In this document: positions 45,763 through 54,840 of the stretch, in pieces
Position numbering within the stretch: position 1 is the stretch's first letter
Layout of the letters: every line of letters starts with the position of its first letter
Assembly: GCF_013391635.1 (NCBI RefSeq)
Contig: NZ_JACAWU010000002.1
Location: 1,736,001-1,800,000, forward strand
Length of the DNA stretch: 64,000 bases
Source: Natronomonas gomsonensis
GTDB lineage: Archaea > Halobacteriota > Halobacteria > Halobacteriales > Haloarculaceae
Reading direction: 5' to 3'
Made by a program: the position numbers and the translations under genes
Notes under the pieces: generated by a model
Told to the model about the DNA's origin: nothing
The model's database searches: none
Seen by the model: the letters and a program-made list of their open reading frames with translations, nothing else

Positions 45763-47159
45763 GAGTACTCCTCCGTGAGGACACGTTCGCCCGCCGCGTT
45801 CGTCACGATTACGGTGTCGCCAGCGTTGTTCCAGACCGGGCTGTCGGCCCCCCAGTACAGTTCCGTATCGGTGTCGGTGCCGCTCCCGGTGTAGACGGTG
45901 ACTGTCTCGCCGGCCGAAAGCGTCAATTCGGGGAAGGTGTACGTTTTGTCGGCTTCGTCCCGGAGCGTCCAGCCGCGCAAATCGAGCGGACCGTCCCCGG
46001 CGTTGCGGAAGGTCACGTACTCGTCGTTGAGGTTCTCGCGGTCGTCGCCGTCAGCGTCGGCGTGAATCGTCTCGACGACCAGTTCACCCTCGGTTTCGGT
46101 GCCGCCGTCGGCCCGCGCCGTCTCGGTCGGGGTCGACGTTGTCGACGGCGCAGCGCCGATTCGGGCGCGCTCTTCCAGCGCCGTCGTCGTTCCCGGGTCG
46201 ACCCGCGCCGCGTCGCGAATCGACAGCGGGTCCGTCGGGGCGTCAGCCTGTGTTCGGACGGAGACGCCCTCGCCGTTGGTGACGAAGACGACGTTACCGT
46301 GGGTCGCCGTCCAGAAGGTCGGAATCGACCGCTCGGAGAACGCCTCAAGCACCTCGTCGTGTGGGTGGCCGTACTGGGAGTCGTACGCGCTCGAAACGAC
46401 GGCGGCCTTCGGGTCGACGGCATCGAGCAGCGTCTCGCTGCTGGAACTGCTGCTCCCGTGGTGGCCGGCCTTGTACACCGTCGAGCCCAGCCCCGAGCCG
46501 TACTCCTCGACGAGTCGTCGCTCGGCGTCCTCCTCGGCGTCGCCAGTGTAGAGGAAACTCGTCGAACCGTAGGAGAGTCGGAGGACGATGCTGTTCTCGT
46601 TTCGGTCCTCGCCGTCGACGTAGGGTTCGGGCGGCCCGAGCACCTCGGTTTCGACGCCGTCGAACGGAATCGAATCGCCGGCTCGCGTCTCGTATAGCGT
46701 CACGTCGTGGCGCTCGATGGCGTCGAGGTACTCCCCGTAGGTGGCGGTACTCGCGGCGATACCGGGGTCGTACACCGCGCCGATACCGTCGGCTTCGGTC
46801 TCGAAGTACTCGATGACGGCCGCGTTGCCGCCGATGTGGTCGGCATCGTTGTGGGACGTGACGAGGTAGTCGATGCGGTCGATGTCCTGTCGCTGGAGGT
46901 AGTCGATGACGTACTCGCCGTCGTCGTTGTAGTGGCCGGTGTCGATGAGCATCGTCTCACCCGTCGGGCCGACGACGAGCGTACTCACCGACTGGCCGAC
47001 GTTGATGTTGTGGACGGCGACAGTTCCGTTGGTCGAGATGCTACCGGACTCTGGCGTCGGTGTCGAATCGTCCTCGATGGAGACGGGCGCGGCCGAACAG
47101 CCGGCGAGGACGACCGCACAGACGAGGAAAACGACTGCGAGCGGACGAACTGATGACAC
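45759..47159 (-). CDS. ComEC/Rec2-like MBL lipoprotein with lamin-tail domain
   Basis: A 466-residue secreted lipoprotein. The N-terminal signal ends in a lipobox (VVLAGC). Residues about 45-300 are an MBL domain of the ComEC/Rec2 type with the metal motif SHNDADHIGG and KAGHHGSSSS. The C-terminal 110 residues are a lamin-tail-domain-like beta sandwich (EYVTFRNAGDGPLDLRGWTLRD). The start is GTG 47159. Stand-alone ComEC-type MBL proteins with lamin tails may be extracellular nucleases, which fits a membrane-anchored haloarchaeal enzyme. Nuclease activity is an inference. Confidence 0.82.
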   Translation of the reverse strand: MSSVRPLAVVFLVCAVVLAGCSAAPVSIEDDSTPTPESGSISTNGTVAVHNINVGQSVSTLVVGPTGETMLIDTGHYNDDGEYVIDYLQRQDIDRIDYLVTSHNDADHIGGNAAVIEYFETEADGIGAVYDPGIAASTATYGEYLDAIERHDVTLYETRAGDSIPFDGVETEVLGPPEPYVDGEDRNENSIVLRLSYGSTSFLYTGDAEEDAERRLVEEYGSGLGSTVYKAGHHGSSSSSSETLLDAVDPKAAVVSSAYDSQYGHPHDEVLEAFSERSIPTFWTATHGNVVFVTNGEGVSVRTQADAPTDPLSIRDAARVDPGTTTALEERARIGAAPSTTSTPTETARADGGTETEGELVVETIHADADGDDRENLNDEYVTFRNAGDGPLDLRGWTLRDEADKTYTFPELTLSAGETVTVYTGSGTDTDTELYWGADSPVWNNAGDTVIVTNAAGERVLTEEYS

Positions 47160-47214
47160 GGCAATTCGTTCGAACGGGAGGCGTATAGATGCGTGGGTCG
47201 GACCGACGAGTGGT

Positions 47215-47244
47215 GATTCTATATTACGATATACAGTTTATCGC
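47215..47244 (+). promoter_or_regulatory. repeated motif, copy B (upstream of enoyl-CoA hydratase)
   Basis: GATTCTATATTACGATATAC followed by AGTTTATCG resembles copies A and C, with GATTCTATAT and CAGTTTAT shared and a small spacing change between them. It lies 51-80 bp before the ATG at 47295. A TTTTTATAC box near 47265 is the likely TATA. Confidence 0.4.
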
Positions 47245-47294
47245 GTTCGGCTGGCGCCACTCTTTTTATACTACCATCGGTCGGTTCGTGGGCT

Positions 47295-48047
47295 ATGGCA
47301 GTCCATTACGAACGCGAGGGACCGGTCGCCGTCGTCACGGTCGACCGCCCCGGACGGCGCAACGCCATCGACAACGAAACCGCTGAATCCCTCGGCGACG
47401 CGTGGGCGCGCTTCGAGGAGGACGACGACGCCCTCGTCGGCGTGTTGACCGGCAGCGAAGGGACGTTCTCCGCGGGTGCAGACCTCAAAGCGATGGACTT
47501 AGAGGACCGACCGGAGGGGTGGCTCGGGTTCACGCGGACGCGCGTCTCGAAGCCGACCATCGCGGCCATCGAGGGCCACTGCGTCGCCGGCGGACTGGAA
47601 ATGGCTCTCTGGTGTGACCTCCGTATCGCGAGTGCATCCGCCGTTTTCGGCTGTTTCGAGCGCCGCTTCGGCGTCCCGTTAGTCGACGGCGGTACACAAC
47701 GGCTCCCACACGTCGTCGGACTGGGCCGGGCCCTGGACATGATACTCACCGGGCGGGAAATCGACCCCGAGACTGCCACGGAGTGGGGACTGGTCAACCG
47801 GCTCGTCGGCGAGGGAGAAGCACTTGACGCCGCGGTCCGGTTGGGCGAGACCGTCGCCGACTTCCCACAAGAGACGCTCCGGACGGACCGGGAAGCCGTC
47901 TACGACGGCCTCGGGTCGACGCTGGAACAGGGGCTGGCGGCCGAAGGCTGGCACGGGTCGCGTGCGCTCGACGTGGCCGAGGCCGGAGCCGACCGGTTTG
48001 CCGACGGAGCGGGCCGCAGCGGGGAAGGCGTCCCTGACGAGGAGTGA
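47295..48047 (+). CDS. enoyl-CoA hydratase/isomerase family protein
   Basis: A 250-residue crotonase-fold protein. The oxyanion-hole segments are GTFSAGADLKAM near residue 57 and CVAGGLEMALWCDLR near 97. The hydratase glutamates are not both obvious: the segment FERRFGVPLVDGGTQRLPHVVG aligns with the second catalytic region with D or G where E is usual. It may therefore be an isomerase or other crotonase rather than a hydratase. The ATG is preceded by a good TATA-like TTTTTATAC. Confidence 0.85.
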   Translation: MAVHYEREGPVAVVTVDRPGRRNAIDNETAESLGDAWARFEEDDDALVGVLTGSEGTFSAGADLKAMDLEDRPEGWLGFTRTRVSKPTIAAIEGHCVAGGLEMALWCDLRIASASAVFGCFERRFGVPLVDGGTQRLPHVVGLGRALDMILTGREIDPETATEWGLVNRLVGEGEALDAAVRLGETVADFPQETLRTDREAVYDGLGSTLEQGLAAEGWHGSRALDVAEAGADRFADGAGRSGEGVPDEE

Positions 48048-48062
48048 CGCCCGGAATCGAAT

Positions 48063-48093
48063 AATAAACTGCTATTCGCGATATAGAATCGTC
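48063..48093 (-). promoter_or_regulatory. repeated 29-bp motif, copy C
   Basis: Read on the minus strand this is CGATTCTATATCGCGAATAG followed by CAGTTTATT, 24 of 29 identical to copy A near hemC, with 15 consecutive identical bases. It sits 46-76 nt before the membrane/zinc-ribbon gene at 48139 and just after the enoyl-CoA hydratase stop. Confidence 0.5.
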
Positions 48094-48138
48094 GATTCCG
48101 TGCGGCACCCTTTTGCCGCCCGGGACGAATCTCCGCCC

Positions 48139-48942
48139 ATGTCTCAGGGAGTACTCGAACGGGTCCGTCGTCCGGAGTACACCGGCGAGAATCGCTGTGT
48201 ACCGTGTACGGCGACGAACCTCCTCATCGCTGCGGCGGTGACGGCGGCGCTTGCGGTGCTGGTGCCGCCCGCAGCCCTCGTCTTCGCCGTCGTCGCCGTC
48301 GGGAGCATCTGGCTCCGCGGATATCTCGTCCCGGGAACGCCCGAACTGACCAAGCGGTACTTCCCGGAGTGGCTGCTGGCGAAGTTCGACAAGGCGCCGG
48401 CGGCCGACCGCGAGCCGATTTCGGCCGAGGATTTCGACCCCGAGACGGTGCTGCTCGAATCGGGCGTCGTCGAGCCCTGCGAGGGCGACGACCTCTGTTT
48501 GACGGACGACTTCGAGCGGGCGTGGCAACGCCACATCGACGCGATAGCCGACGACGATGCCCTGCGAGCCGAACTCGCCGAACAACTGGGGCTCGATGCC
48601 GACGAAGTCACCTTCGAATCACACGGCGACGCCTACCTCGCTCGAAACGACACGACTCGAATCGGCCAGTGGGAGTCGCGGTCGGCGCTGCTGGCCGACC
48701 TCGCCGCGGCGACGGAACTCCCCGAGTGGGTCGAGTGGGACCGCCTCGATTCCCGGGCGCGGAGCCAATTGCTCAGCGGGCTGCGGGTGTTCGTCGAAAC
48801 CTGTCCGAGTTGCGGCGGCCTCGTCACCGCCGACACCGAAACCGTCGAATCCTGCTGTCGTTCCCACACCGTCGTCGCCGTCGGCTGTGAGGACTGTGGC
48901 GATAGGCTGCTAGAAGTGCCGTACAACGAAGCCACCGCCTGA
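48139..48942 (+). CDS. membrane protein with C-terminal zinc ribbon, hypothetical
   Basis: A 267-residue protein. Residues about 18-60 contain two hydrophobic helices (TNLLIAAAVTAALAVLV and AALVFAVVAVGSIWL), preceded by a CVPC pair. The middle is acidic. The C-terminal part has zinc-ligand pairs (CPSCGG, then CC, then CEDCGD). No family assignment is possible. Conserved-looking haloarchaeal composition. Convergent with ftsY. Confidence 0.7.
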   Translation: MSQGVLERVRRPEYTGENRCVPCTATNLLIAAAVTAALAVLVPPAALVFAVVAVGSIWLRGYLVPGTPELTKRYFPEWLLAKFDKAPAADREPISAEDFDPETVLLESGVVEPCEGDDLCLTDDFERAWQRHIDAIADDDALRAELAEQLGLDADEVTFESHGDAYLARNDTTRIGQWESRSALLADLAAATELPEWVEWDRLDSRARSQLLSGLRVFVETCPSCGGLVTADTETVESCCRSHTVVAVGCEDCGDRLLEVPYNEATA

Positions 48943-48946
48943 CCAC

Positions 48947-50032
48947 CTACTCCTCTTCGCGGAGCAGCCGGTCGACGATGACATCGGGGTCGAACCGTTC
49001 GAGGTCCCCGTATCCCTGGCCGGTGCCGAGGAAGAGAATCGGCTTCCCGGTGACGTGAGCGATGGAGATTGCGGCACCGCCCTGTGAGTCCGCGTCGGCT
49101 TTCGTGAGCACCGCACCGTCGATTGCTGCGGCGTCGTTGAACTCCCGGGCGCGGTTGGTCGCGTCCTGTCCGGCGACCGCTTCGTCGACGAACAGCGTCA
49201 TGTCGGGGTCGACGACGCGGTCGATTTTCTCCAGTTGCGCCATCAGGTCGTTGGAGGTGTGCAGTCGACCGGCGGTATCACCCAACACCACGTCGATGTC
49301 GTGGGCCTCGGCGTACTCGACGGCGTCGTAGATGACCGCCGCCGGGTCCCCGCCCTGTTCGTGGGCGATGAGCTTCCGGTCGAGGTTCTCGGCGTGCTCG
49401 CGAATCTGCTCGTTGGCCCCGGCGCGGTAGGTGTCGCCGTTGGCCATCACCGACGAGAGGCCGCGCTCTTCGAGCCACTCGGAGAGTTTGGCGATGGTCG
49501 TGGTCTTGCCGACCCCGTTGACACCGGTGAAGACGATGACGACCGGTTTCTCCGTCTCGGCGATGCGACCTTCGAAGTCGAACTGTCCGACACCGATGAC
49601 CTCGCGCAGGGCGTCGGCGATAGCTCGTTCGACGACCTGCTCGCCGGATTCGACCTGTTTGCGGGTCTCCCCGACCAACTGCTCGCGGATGCGGTCGGTG
49701 ATTTCGCTGGCGACGCTCATCTCGACGTCGCCCTGCAGGAGTTCCAGTTCAAGCTGTTCGAGGGGCTCTTCGAGTTCCTCCTCGGTGATAATCGTCTTGC
49801 CGGTGGCCGCCAGTGCCGCCTTCTTCGCCAGTCCGGGGCCGTCGTCGTCGTCGGCCTCCGTCGAGTCGCTCTCGGCGTCGGAATTACCCACGACGTCCGG
49901 CGTTTCGGATGTTTCGGCGCCAGAATCGGCCTCAGCAGCCGCTTCCTCGGCGGCGTCGGCATCTCCGTCCTCGGCCTCCTCTTCGACGTCGTCTTTGAAG
50001 CGGCCGAGTTTGTCCTTCAGTCCGTCGAACAT
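48947..50032 (-). CDS. ftsY: signal recognition particle receptor FtsY
   Basis: A 361-residue SRP GTPase. A very acidic N-terminal tail (about 75 residues) precedes the N domain. The G domain shows G1 GVNGVGKTTT, DTAGR, the TKAD specificity motif and GTGQGYGDL. It binds SRP54 at the membrane in cotranslational targeting. It closes the rpl18a-pfdA-ftsY unit, with six nucleotides between pfdA and ftsY. Confidence 0.96.
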   Translation of the reverse strand: MFDGLKDKLGRFKDDVEEEAEDGDADAAEEAAAEADSGAETSETPDVVGNSDAESDSTEADDDDGPGLAKKAALAATGKTIITEEELEEPLEQLELELLQGDVEMSVASEITDRIREQLVGETRKQVESGEQVVERAIADALREVIGVGQFDFEGRIAETEKPVVIVFTGVNGVGKTTTIAKLSEWLEERGLSSVMANGDTYRAGANEQIREHAENLDRKLIAHEQGGDPAAVIYDAVEYAEAHDIDVVLGDTAGRLHTSNDLMAQLEKIDRVVDPDMTLFVDEAVAGQDATNRAREFNDAAAIDGAVLTKADADSQGGAAISIAHVTGKPILFLGTGQGYGDLERFDPDVIVDRLLREEE

Positions 50033-50038
50033 GTGGCC

Positions 50039-50500
50039 TTACTCGTCGTCCTGCTGGGACATCTGCTGCTGCATCTGCTGCATCTGCTGTTGCTGCATCT
50101 GCTGGGCGCGCTCTTCGAGGTTCTCGGATTCGGATTCGACTTCCTCGATTTCCGCTTCGAGTTCCTCGATGCGCTCGTCGAGGGTGTCCTTCTTCCGTTC
50201 CAGCGATTCGACTGCACCCTCGCTGTCTCGTTCGGCCGCGTAGCCGCCGCCGAGGCTGACGACGATCTCGTCGATGTCGGCGATTTCGGCACGGACGTAG
50301 GCGCCGCCGCCGAGCGGGACCTGGACCGTCGAGTCGCTGTCGAGCGTCTCGATGGCCTCGATGGCCTCGTCGATTTCGGACTGCTCGTCGCGGACGTCCT
50401 CGATTTCGGCCTCGATAGCCTCTTTCTCCTGCTCGAGTGCCTGCAGTTGCTGTTGGAGCTGCTGCATCGCGCCGCCGCCACCGCCACCACCGAGGCTCAT
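50039..50500 (-). CDS. pfdA: prefoldin subunit alpha
   Basis: A 153-residue chaperone subunit that binds unfolded proteins with prefoldin beta. It has two long coiled coils (about residues 10-50 and 95-145) around a central beta hairpin with VPLGGGAYVRAEI and VVSLGGGYAAE. The N-terminus has a Gly run, and the C-terminus ends in Gln/Met repeats (MQQQQMQQMQQQM). The start overlaps the rpl18a stop by four bases. Confidence 0.95.
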   Translation of the reverse strand: MSLGGGGGGGAMQQLQQQLQALEQEKEAIEAEIEDVRDEQSEIDEAIEAIETLDSDSTVQVPLGGGAYVRAEIADIDEIVVSLGGGYAAERDSEGAVESLERKKDTLDERIEELEAEIEEVESESENLEERAQQMQQQQMQQMQQQMSQQDDE

Positions 50501-50670
50501 GCCGACACCTCGTCGATGGAAATCTGCGTGCGCTTCAGACCGTGTTGGGAGCCGAACTGGGTGTACACGTGCTCGACCGCGACGTTTTCGTTCGGCGCGT
50601 CCAGTGTCTTCTCGAAGGCCTGCTCGCCGAACCGAGCAGGGAACGTTCCCGTAACAGTAAACTCACTCAT
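50497..50670 (-). CDS. rpl18a: 50S ribosomal protein L18Ae/LX
   Basis: A 57-residue archaeal LX (L18a/L20a) protein starting MSEFTVTGTF and containing EHVYTQFGSQHGLKRTQI. It is a large-subunit protein missing from bacteria. It is the first gene of the coupled rpl18a-pfdA-ftsY unit; the usual eif6-rpl31e-rpl39e cluster is separated from it by the DUF4013 gene. Confidence 0.95.
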   Translation of the reverse strand: MSEFTVTGTFPARFGEQAFEKTLDAPNENVAVEHVYTQFGSQHGLKRTQISIDEVSA

Positions 50671-50820
50671 ACTACGTGATACGACGCGCGAGCGGGAAGT
50701 ATCTTCCTCATCTTCCCTCCGAGTGTTCGCAGCCTCCAGCCACCAAATTACGCCGCCCTCCTGCGGTCGGCTGCTCGAAACCACCCGAACGGTTAACATC
50801 CTCGTCCGACAGTGTCACCC

Positions 50821-51744
50821 ATGCCATACTGCCAACAGTGCGACAGAACTGTCGACGACGGGCGGTACTGCCCCGATTGTGGGTCGGAACTCGTCCAGCC
50901 GTCGGCGGACCGCAACCAGTGGGGAACGGAGCGAGAGACGGGTAGCGGCGCCGACGCCTCCGGATGGGGCGAACCCGCCGAAACGGCCGGGGAGCACTCG
51001 GAGCCGCAAACGGCACGGCCCGCAGAAACCGACGACGGGGAGGATTACTTCAAAAAGGGCCCGTTGGGGTTCGCGCTCACCTACCCCATCGCCGACGGCT
51101 GGGAGCAGATGCTCATAAGCGCCGGACTGCTGTTTCTGGCGGGACTGGTCATCTTCCCGTTCGTGTTCGTCTACGGCTACGCCTACCGACTCGGGCGGGC
51201 GGCCATCCGTGGCGACCATCGACCGCCGGAGTACGGCGACTGGGGCGGACTGTTCGTCGACGGCTTACTGATTTCGGTCGTCGGGATACCGGTGTTCATC
51301 GCGATGCTCATCGCAATCGCGGTTCCGGTCGGTCTGTCGACCGCCCTCGATGCGCCGTCGGTGATGCTGCTGGCGATACCGCTGTATCTGGCGACGCTGT
51401 ACGTCGGCGGCGGCGTCCTGCCGACGTTCATGGCGACCGGAAGCGTCACCCGAACCTACAGCGGCCTCCGGTTTCTGGAGTTCGTCAAGACGACGAACTA
51501 CCTGAAGGCACTCCTCTTCGGCTTCCTCGGGACGTTCGGAATCACCCTCGCGATGATGTTGGTGTTCCTCGTCCTGCTCATCACCGTCGTCGGGATTCTG
51601 CTGGCGTTCCCGCTTCTCATCCTCGTCCAGCCGTTCGTCGTCTTCATCCCGTTTTTGCTGTTCGCGTACTTCTACCGGGAGTCGATGCTGGAGGGTGTCG
51701 TGCCGGAACTGGAAAACGAGTCGACGCTCGGGTCGGAGTTCTGA
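50821..51744 (+). CDS. DUF4013 membrane protein with N-terminal zinc ribbon
   Basis: A 307-residue protein. The first 22 residues are a zinc ribbon (CQQCDRTVDDGRYCPDCG). A disordered acidic stretch reaches residue 75, and then DUF4013 begins with FALTYPIADGW. Five or six long helices follow to residue 290. The family is common in archaea and uncharacterised. It lies on the plus strand between the halves of an otherwise conserved minus-strand translation/SRP cluster. Confidence 0.8.
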   Translation: MPYCQQCDRTVDDGRYCPDCGSELVQPSADRNQWGTERETGSGADASGWGEPAETAGEHSEPQTARPAETDDGEDYFKKGPLGFALTYPIADGWEQMLISAGLLFLAGLVIFPFVFVYGYAYRLGRAAIRGDHRPPEYGDWGGLFVDGLLISVVGIPVFIAMLIAIAVPVGLSTALDAPSVMLLAIPLYLATLYVGGGVLPTFMATGSVTRTYSGLRFLEFVKTTNYLKALLFGFLGTFGITLAMMLVFLVLLITVVGILLAFPLLILVQPFVVFIPFLLFAYFYRESMLEGVVPELENESTLGSEF

Positions 51745-51753
51745 ATCCCGGCG

Positions 51754-52419
51754 TCAGTCGATGAAGCCGAGGGCGTCGTCGATGCGGCCCAACTCCGGCC
51801 CGGTGGTGTCCTCGCCGACGATGTAGCCGGAGGAGTTGGCGATGAGGCCCGAACCGACCAGCGGTCCGCCGTAGTTGACCGTCCCGATGTCGGCGTAGAC
51901 GCCGAAGACGTCCTCTAGGGCGTCGAGTTCCTCGTCGGTCGTTTTCGGATGACACAGCACGCCCTCGTTGGTGACGACGGCGGCGGTGCCGACCGTTCGC
52001 ACGTCCGCGAGCATCCCGCGTTCGACCGGCACGTCGAGTGCGTCCTCGACGGCCCGTATCGCCTTCCGCGAGAGGTCGGGATGGACGTACGCGCCCGTGT
52101 CGTTCGCCAACACGACGTTGCCGGCGGCGTTGATGCGGCCCGGGAGTTCGACGACCGGGAGGTCCGTCGCCTCCTCGATGCGGTCGCACTCGCGGTCGGT
52201 GGCCCGCTGGCTGACGAGCAGGCCGTTCTCGTTGCCGACGGCGAGGGCGCCGACCGTCGAGGACCCGGCGACGGTGGTCGGCACTGCGGGAACGTCGAGT
52301 TCGTCCTCGAAGTCCTCGCGTAGCGACTCCTCGAGGTCTGGACGAACGAGCAGACAGTCGTCCGTGGCCCGCGCGAAGACGCCGACGTAGGAAGAGCCGG
52401 AGAGGGCCGCGCGGAGCAC
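51754..52419 (-). CDS. eif6: translation initiation factor aIF6
   Basis: A 221-residue pentein-fold protein that binds the large subunit and prevents premature joining. Repeats of the five-blade motif are visible ([60 protein letters not shown]). GTG 52419 is used as start. Only one nucleotide separates it from rpl31e. Confidence 0.97.
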   Translation of the reverse strand: MLRAALSGSSYVGVFARATDDCLLVRPDLEESLREDFEDELDVPAVPTTVAGSSTVGALAVGNENGLLVSQRATDRECDRIEEATDLPVVELPGRINAAGNVVLANDTGAYVHPDLSRKAIRAVEDALDVPVERGMLADVRTVGTAAVVTNEGVLCHPKTTDEELDALEDVFGVYADIGTVNYGGPLVGSGLIANSSGYIVGEDTTGPELGRIDDALGFID

Positions 52420-52420
52420 G

Positions 52421-52693
52421 TTATGCGGTTTCGGCTTCCACGACGGCCTCGCCCTCTTCCTCGAAGCGGGCGGCCCGGACGCGGACTTTCTTCGGCGGTT
52501 TCGAGCGGCCGCGCGACCAGATTTCCTCGTTGATGGAGGGGTCCAGACGGACGGCGTCTTCCTCGACGTTGAAGTGCTGTGCGAGATGGGAGCGAACGAG
52601 GCTCATCGCCTTATCGGCGCGCTGGCCCTTCGACTCCGCGAGGATGTCTCGGAGCGGGACCGTCATGACGCGCTCGTCGAATTCGGCGCTCAT
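52421..52693 (-). CDS. rpl31e: 50S ribosomal protein L31e
   Basis: A 90-residue archaeal/eukaryotic large-subunit protein. It contains the family segments [25 protein letters not shown] and [15 protein letters not shown] near residue 60, and an acidic tail. It overlaps rpl39e by four bases and is followed by eif6 after one base. Confidence 0.95.
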   Translation of the reverse strand: MSAEFDERVMTVPLRDILAESKGQRADKAMSLVRSHLAQHFNVEEDAVRLDPSINEEIWSRGRSKPPKKVRVRAARFEEEGEAVVEAETA

Positions 52694-52842
52694 TCGTCCG
52701 TGTCACTCCGACGCCAGTTGCGGCGCTTGTGGTTGCGCAGCGTGTCGCGGTCGGTCTTCATGATGACCCACGCGGGGACGCGGCTGTTCTGGTTCTCCAG
52801 TTTGGCCAGCCGCTTCTTTTTGGCCTTCGACTTCTTGCTCAT
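52690..52842 (-). CDS. rpl39e: 50S ribosomal protein L39e
   Basis: A 50-residue, very basic protein starting [19 protein letters not shown] and ending [10 protein letters not shown], as archaeal L39e. It sits in the ribosomal exit tunnel. It is the first gene of the rpl39e-rpl31e-eif6 unit; a GTTTAAATTC promoter box lies about 25 nt upstream on the minus strand. Confidence 0.96.
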   Translation of the reverse strand: MSKKSKAKKKRLAKLENQNSRVPAWVIMKTDRDTLRNHKRRNWRRSDTDE

Positions 52843-52889
52843 AGTGTCGCTGTGTTCCCTCGCGGTGTTTAAATTCTTGTTCCTTTGGG

Positions 52890-53040
52890 TGCGAGGCGCC
52901 GAGCGTAGCGAGGGGCCTCGGAAAGACGAACGGCGAACGTAGTGAGCCGTGAGTTGGGCGCGAGAGCCCGACCGCGGGGAGAGGGCTCGAACGGAGTGAG
53001 GGGCCTCGTGAAGGTGAGCGAGGGGCTTCGAAGAACGAAC
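52890..53040. repeat. cluster of palindromes with a GAnCGnAGnGAG core
   Basis: Between rpl39e and thpR the core recurs as GAGCGTAGCGAG (52901-52912), GAACGTAGTGAG (52935-52946) and GAACGGAGTGAG (52989-53000), each within inverted-repeat arms such as CGAGGCGCC/GGGGCCTCG and ACGGC/GCCGT. A shorter GGTGAGCGAG follows at 53013-53022. The region is non-coding and lies just upstream of the rpl39e promoter and just after the thpR stop. Confidence 0.6.
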
Positions 53041-53042
53041 GG

Positions 53043-53600
53043 TCACAGCGGAAACCGCTCGAGAGTCTCGTATTCCGGTCCCGCCGGCGTCAGCGTACTC
53101 TCGGTGAGCCGCAGCTCTTCGACGTGAAGCGTCCCGGCCTCGGGATGGGTCTCCTCGACTGTCTCTTGGACAGTCTCCTTTGCGGCGGCGTGGTCCATCC
53201 GCGCCAGGGTGACGTGGGGGGTAAACTCGTGGGATTCGGCGTCGTAGCCGAGTGCAGTCGTTTCGGCCTCCAGCGCTTCGTGAAGCGCGGTGAGTTCGGC
53301 GCTTCCGTCTTCGATACCCAACCAGACGACGCTGATGTACTCCAGCGAGGGGAAGACGCCCAATCCTTCGAATCGAGCGTCGAACGGGCCCACGTCGGCC
53401 GTTTCGACGGCCGTCTCGATAGCCGTCGACAGCGCATCGAGGTCGTGACCGCCGGCGGGACCGTCTCCGAGGAACTTCATCGTGATATGGGCGCTCTCGG
53501 GGTCGGTCGGGTTCAATCCGGGGCGGTCGGCGAACGGCGCTTGGGCCTCAGCGACCCCCTCGCCGAGGCCATCGAGGTCGACACTCACGAACAGTCGCAT
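53043..53600 (-). CDS. thpR: RNA 2',3'-cyclic phosphodiesterase
   Basis: A 185-residue 2H phosphoesterase. The two catalytic HxT motifs are HIT at residues 38-40 and HVT in the second half ([15 protein letters not shown] segment). The length and MRLFVSVDL start match the ThpR/LigT family, which hydrolyses 2',3'-cyclic phosphates at RNA ends and can ligate tRNA halves in vitro. Start at 53600. Transcribed away from the TPR gene. Confidence 0.9.
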   Translation of the reverse strand: MRLFVSVDLDGLGEGVAEAQAPFADRPGLNPTDPESAHITMKFLGDGPAGGHDLDALSTAIETAVETADVGPFDARFEGLGVFPSLEYISVVWLGIEDGSAELTALHEALEAETTALGYDAESHEFTPHVTLARMDHAAAKETVQETVEETHPEAGTLHVEELRLTESTLTPAGPEYETLERFPL

Positions 53601-53705
53601 ACGGGGCGATACGTTTCGAGCGAGCATAAAACACCGAACAGGGTACGGCCGCCGTCACGAGGCGGGCCCGTAGGCCTTAACCGCGCTCGCGGCCAACTCC
53701 CGGCT

Positions 53706-54452
53706 ATGACTGACGAGGAACCCGACGACTCACACGAGTTCTCCGAGGGCCAGGGGTTCGGCGACCCCTACGATGGGTTCGACCTCGACCCGCCGGAGTT
53801 GGACATCGACCCGGGGATGGTAGACCCGGTGGACTCCCGTGTCGTCGCCGACACGCTCGACCGCCGGCAGATACCGGCGGACCAGGTCGACGCCGAGAGC
53901 CTCCTCGACGTGGGACTGGAGTACATGCGCATCAACCGCCACGAGCAGGCGACCGAGGCGTTCGAGCGCGTCGCGAACTTCGCCGACGACGACGGCATCG
54001 AACAGGAGGCGTGGGTGAACAAGGGCGCCGCCCACGCCGAGTTACAGGAGTTCCAGCGAGCCATCGAATCCTACCGAGAGGCACTCGCCATCGACGACGA
54101 CTCCGAACACGCCGCCTCGGCGGAGACGAATCTCGCGTACGCGCTGTGGGAGTCCGGCCAGAGCGAACAGGCGCTCGAACACGCCGAACGCGCCGTCGAG
54201 TTGGACCCCCGGTTCCCGCAAGGGTGGTACAACCGTGGATTCTTCCTGCTCGAACGGGGACTGGCCGAGGACGCCGTCTCCTGTTTCGACAACGCACTCC
54301 GACTGGGCCACCGCAATCCCGACGTGCTGGAGGAGAAAGCCCGCGCACTCGAGGCGATGGGTGAAGACGACCGCGCCGAGGAAGTCGCCGAAGAGGCAGA
54401 GGAACTCAGACAGAACGCCGAGGAGAAACTCGTCGAGTCACGGGAGAAATGA
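53706..54452 (+). CDS. tetratricopeptide repeat protein
   Basis: A 248-residue protein with an acidic N-terminus of about 60 residues and then five TPR helices pairs (about 64-230), for example LLDVGLEYMRINRHEQATEAFERV and GWYNRGFFLLERGLAEDAVSCFDNAL. It should be a scaffold for protein contacts; partners are unknown. The DUF424 gene starts inside its stop (ATGA), so the two are coupled and may act together. Confidence 0.88.
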   Translation: MTDEEPDDSHEFSEGQGFGDPYDGFDLDPPELDIDPGMVDPVDSRVVADTLDRRQIPADQVDAESLLDVGLEYMRINRHEQATEAFERVANFADDDGIEQEAWVNKGAAHAELQEFQRAIESYREALAIDDDSEHAASAETNLAYALWESGQSEQALEHAERAVELDPRFPQGWYNRGFFLLERGLAEDAVSCFDNALRLGHRNPDVLEEKARALEAMGEDDRAEEVAEEAEELRQNAEEKLVESREK

Positions 54453-54742
54453 TGTTACTGCGGGAGCGGCCGACACAGGAGGGAACGCTCGTCTCCGTCT
54501 GTGACGCCGACGTACTCGGGGAAACCTTCGAGAACGGCGAGGTGTCGCTGACCGTCGAGCGGGACTTTTACGACGGCGAGGAGGCGACCGCCGAGGAGGT
54601 CGTCGCCAGCCTCTCGGGGGCGGCGGTGGCGAACCTCGTCGGCGACCAGGCGGTCCAAATCGCCGTCGAACACGGCTTCGTCGACAGCGAGAACGTCCTC
54701 GAGTTCGAGGAGACGGTCCACGCCCAGTACCTCCGGCTCTGA
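54449..54742 (+). CDS. DUF424 domain-containing protein
   Basis: A 97-residue archaeal DUF424 protein (VSVCDADVLGETFENGEVSLTV, AVANLVGDQAVQIAVEHG). The fold is small alpha/beta; the role is unclear, although the gene often lies near translation genes. The start ATG overlaps the TPR stop; a second ATG at 54452 follows at once, so either could be used. Confidence 0.88.
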   Translation: MMLLRERPTQEGTLVSVCDADVLGETFENGEVSLTVERDFYDGEEATAEEVVASLSGAAVANLVGDQAVQIAVEHGFVDSENVLEFEETVHAQYLRL

Positions 54743-54840
54743 GTTCCGGGCCGAATATCTAAGAAATATAGAACAAACATCATGACGGCGGCGAGATGGC
54801 CCGGTAGAATTATTTGAGTCGGTAGTGAGTGTGCGAGTAA

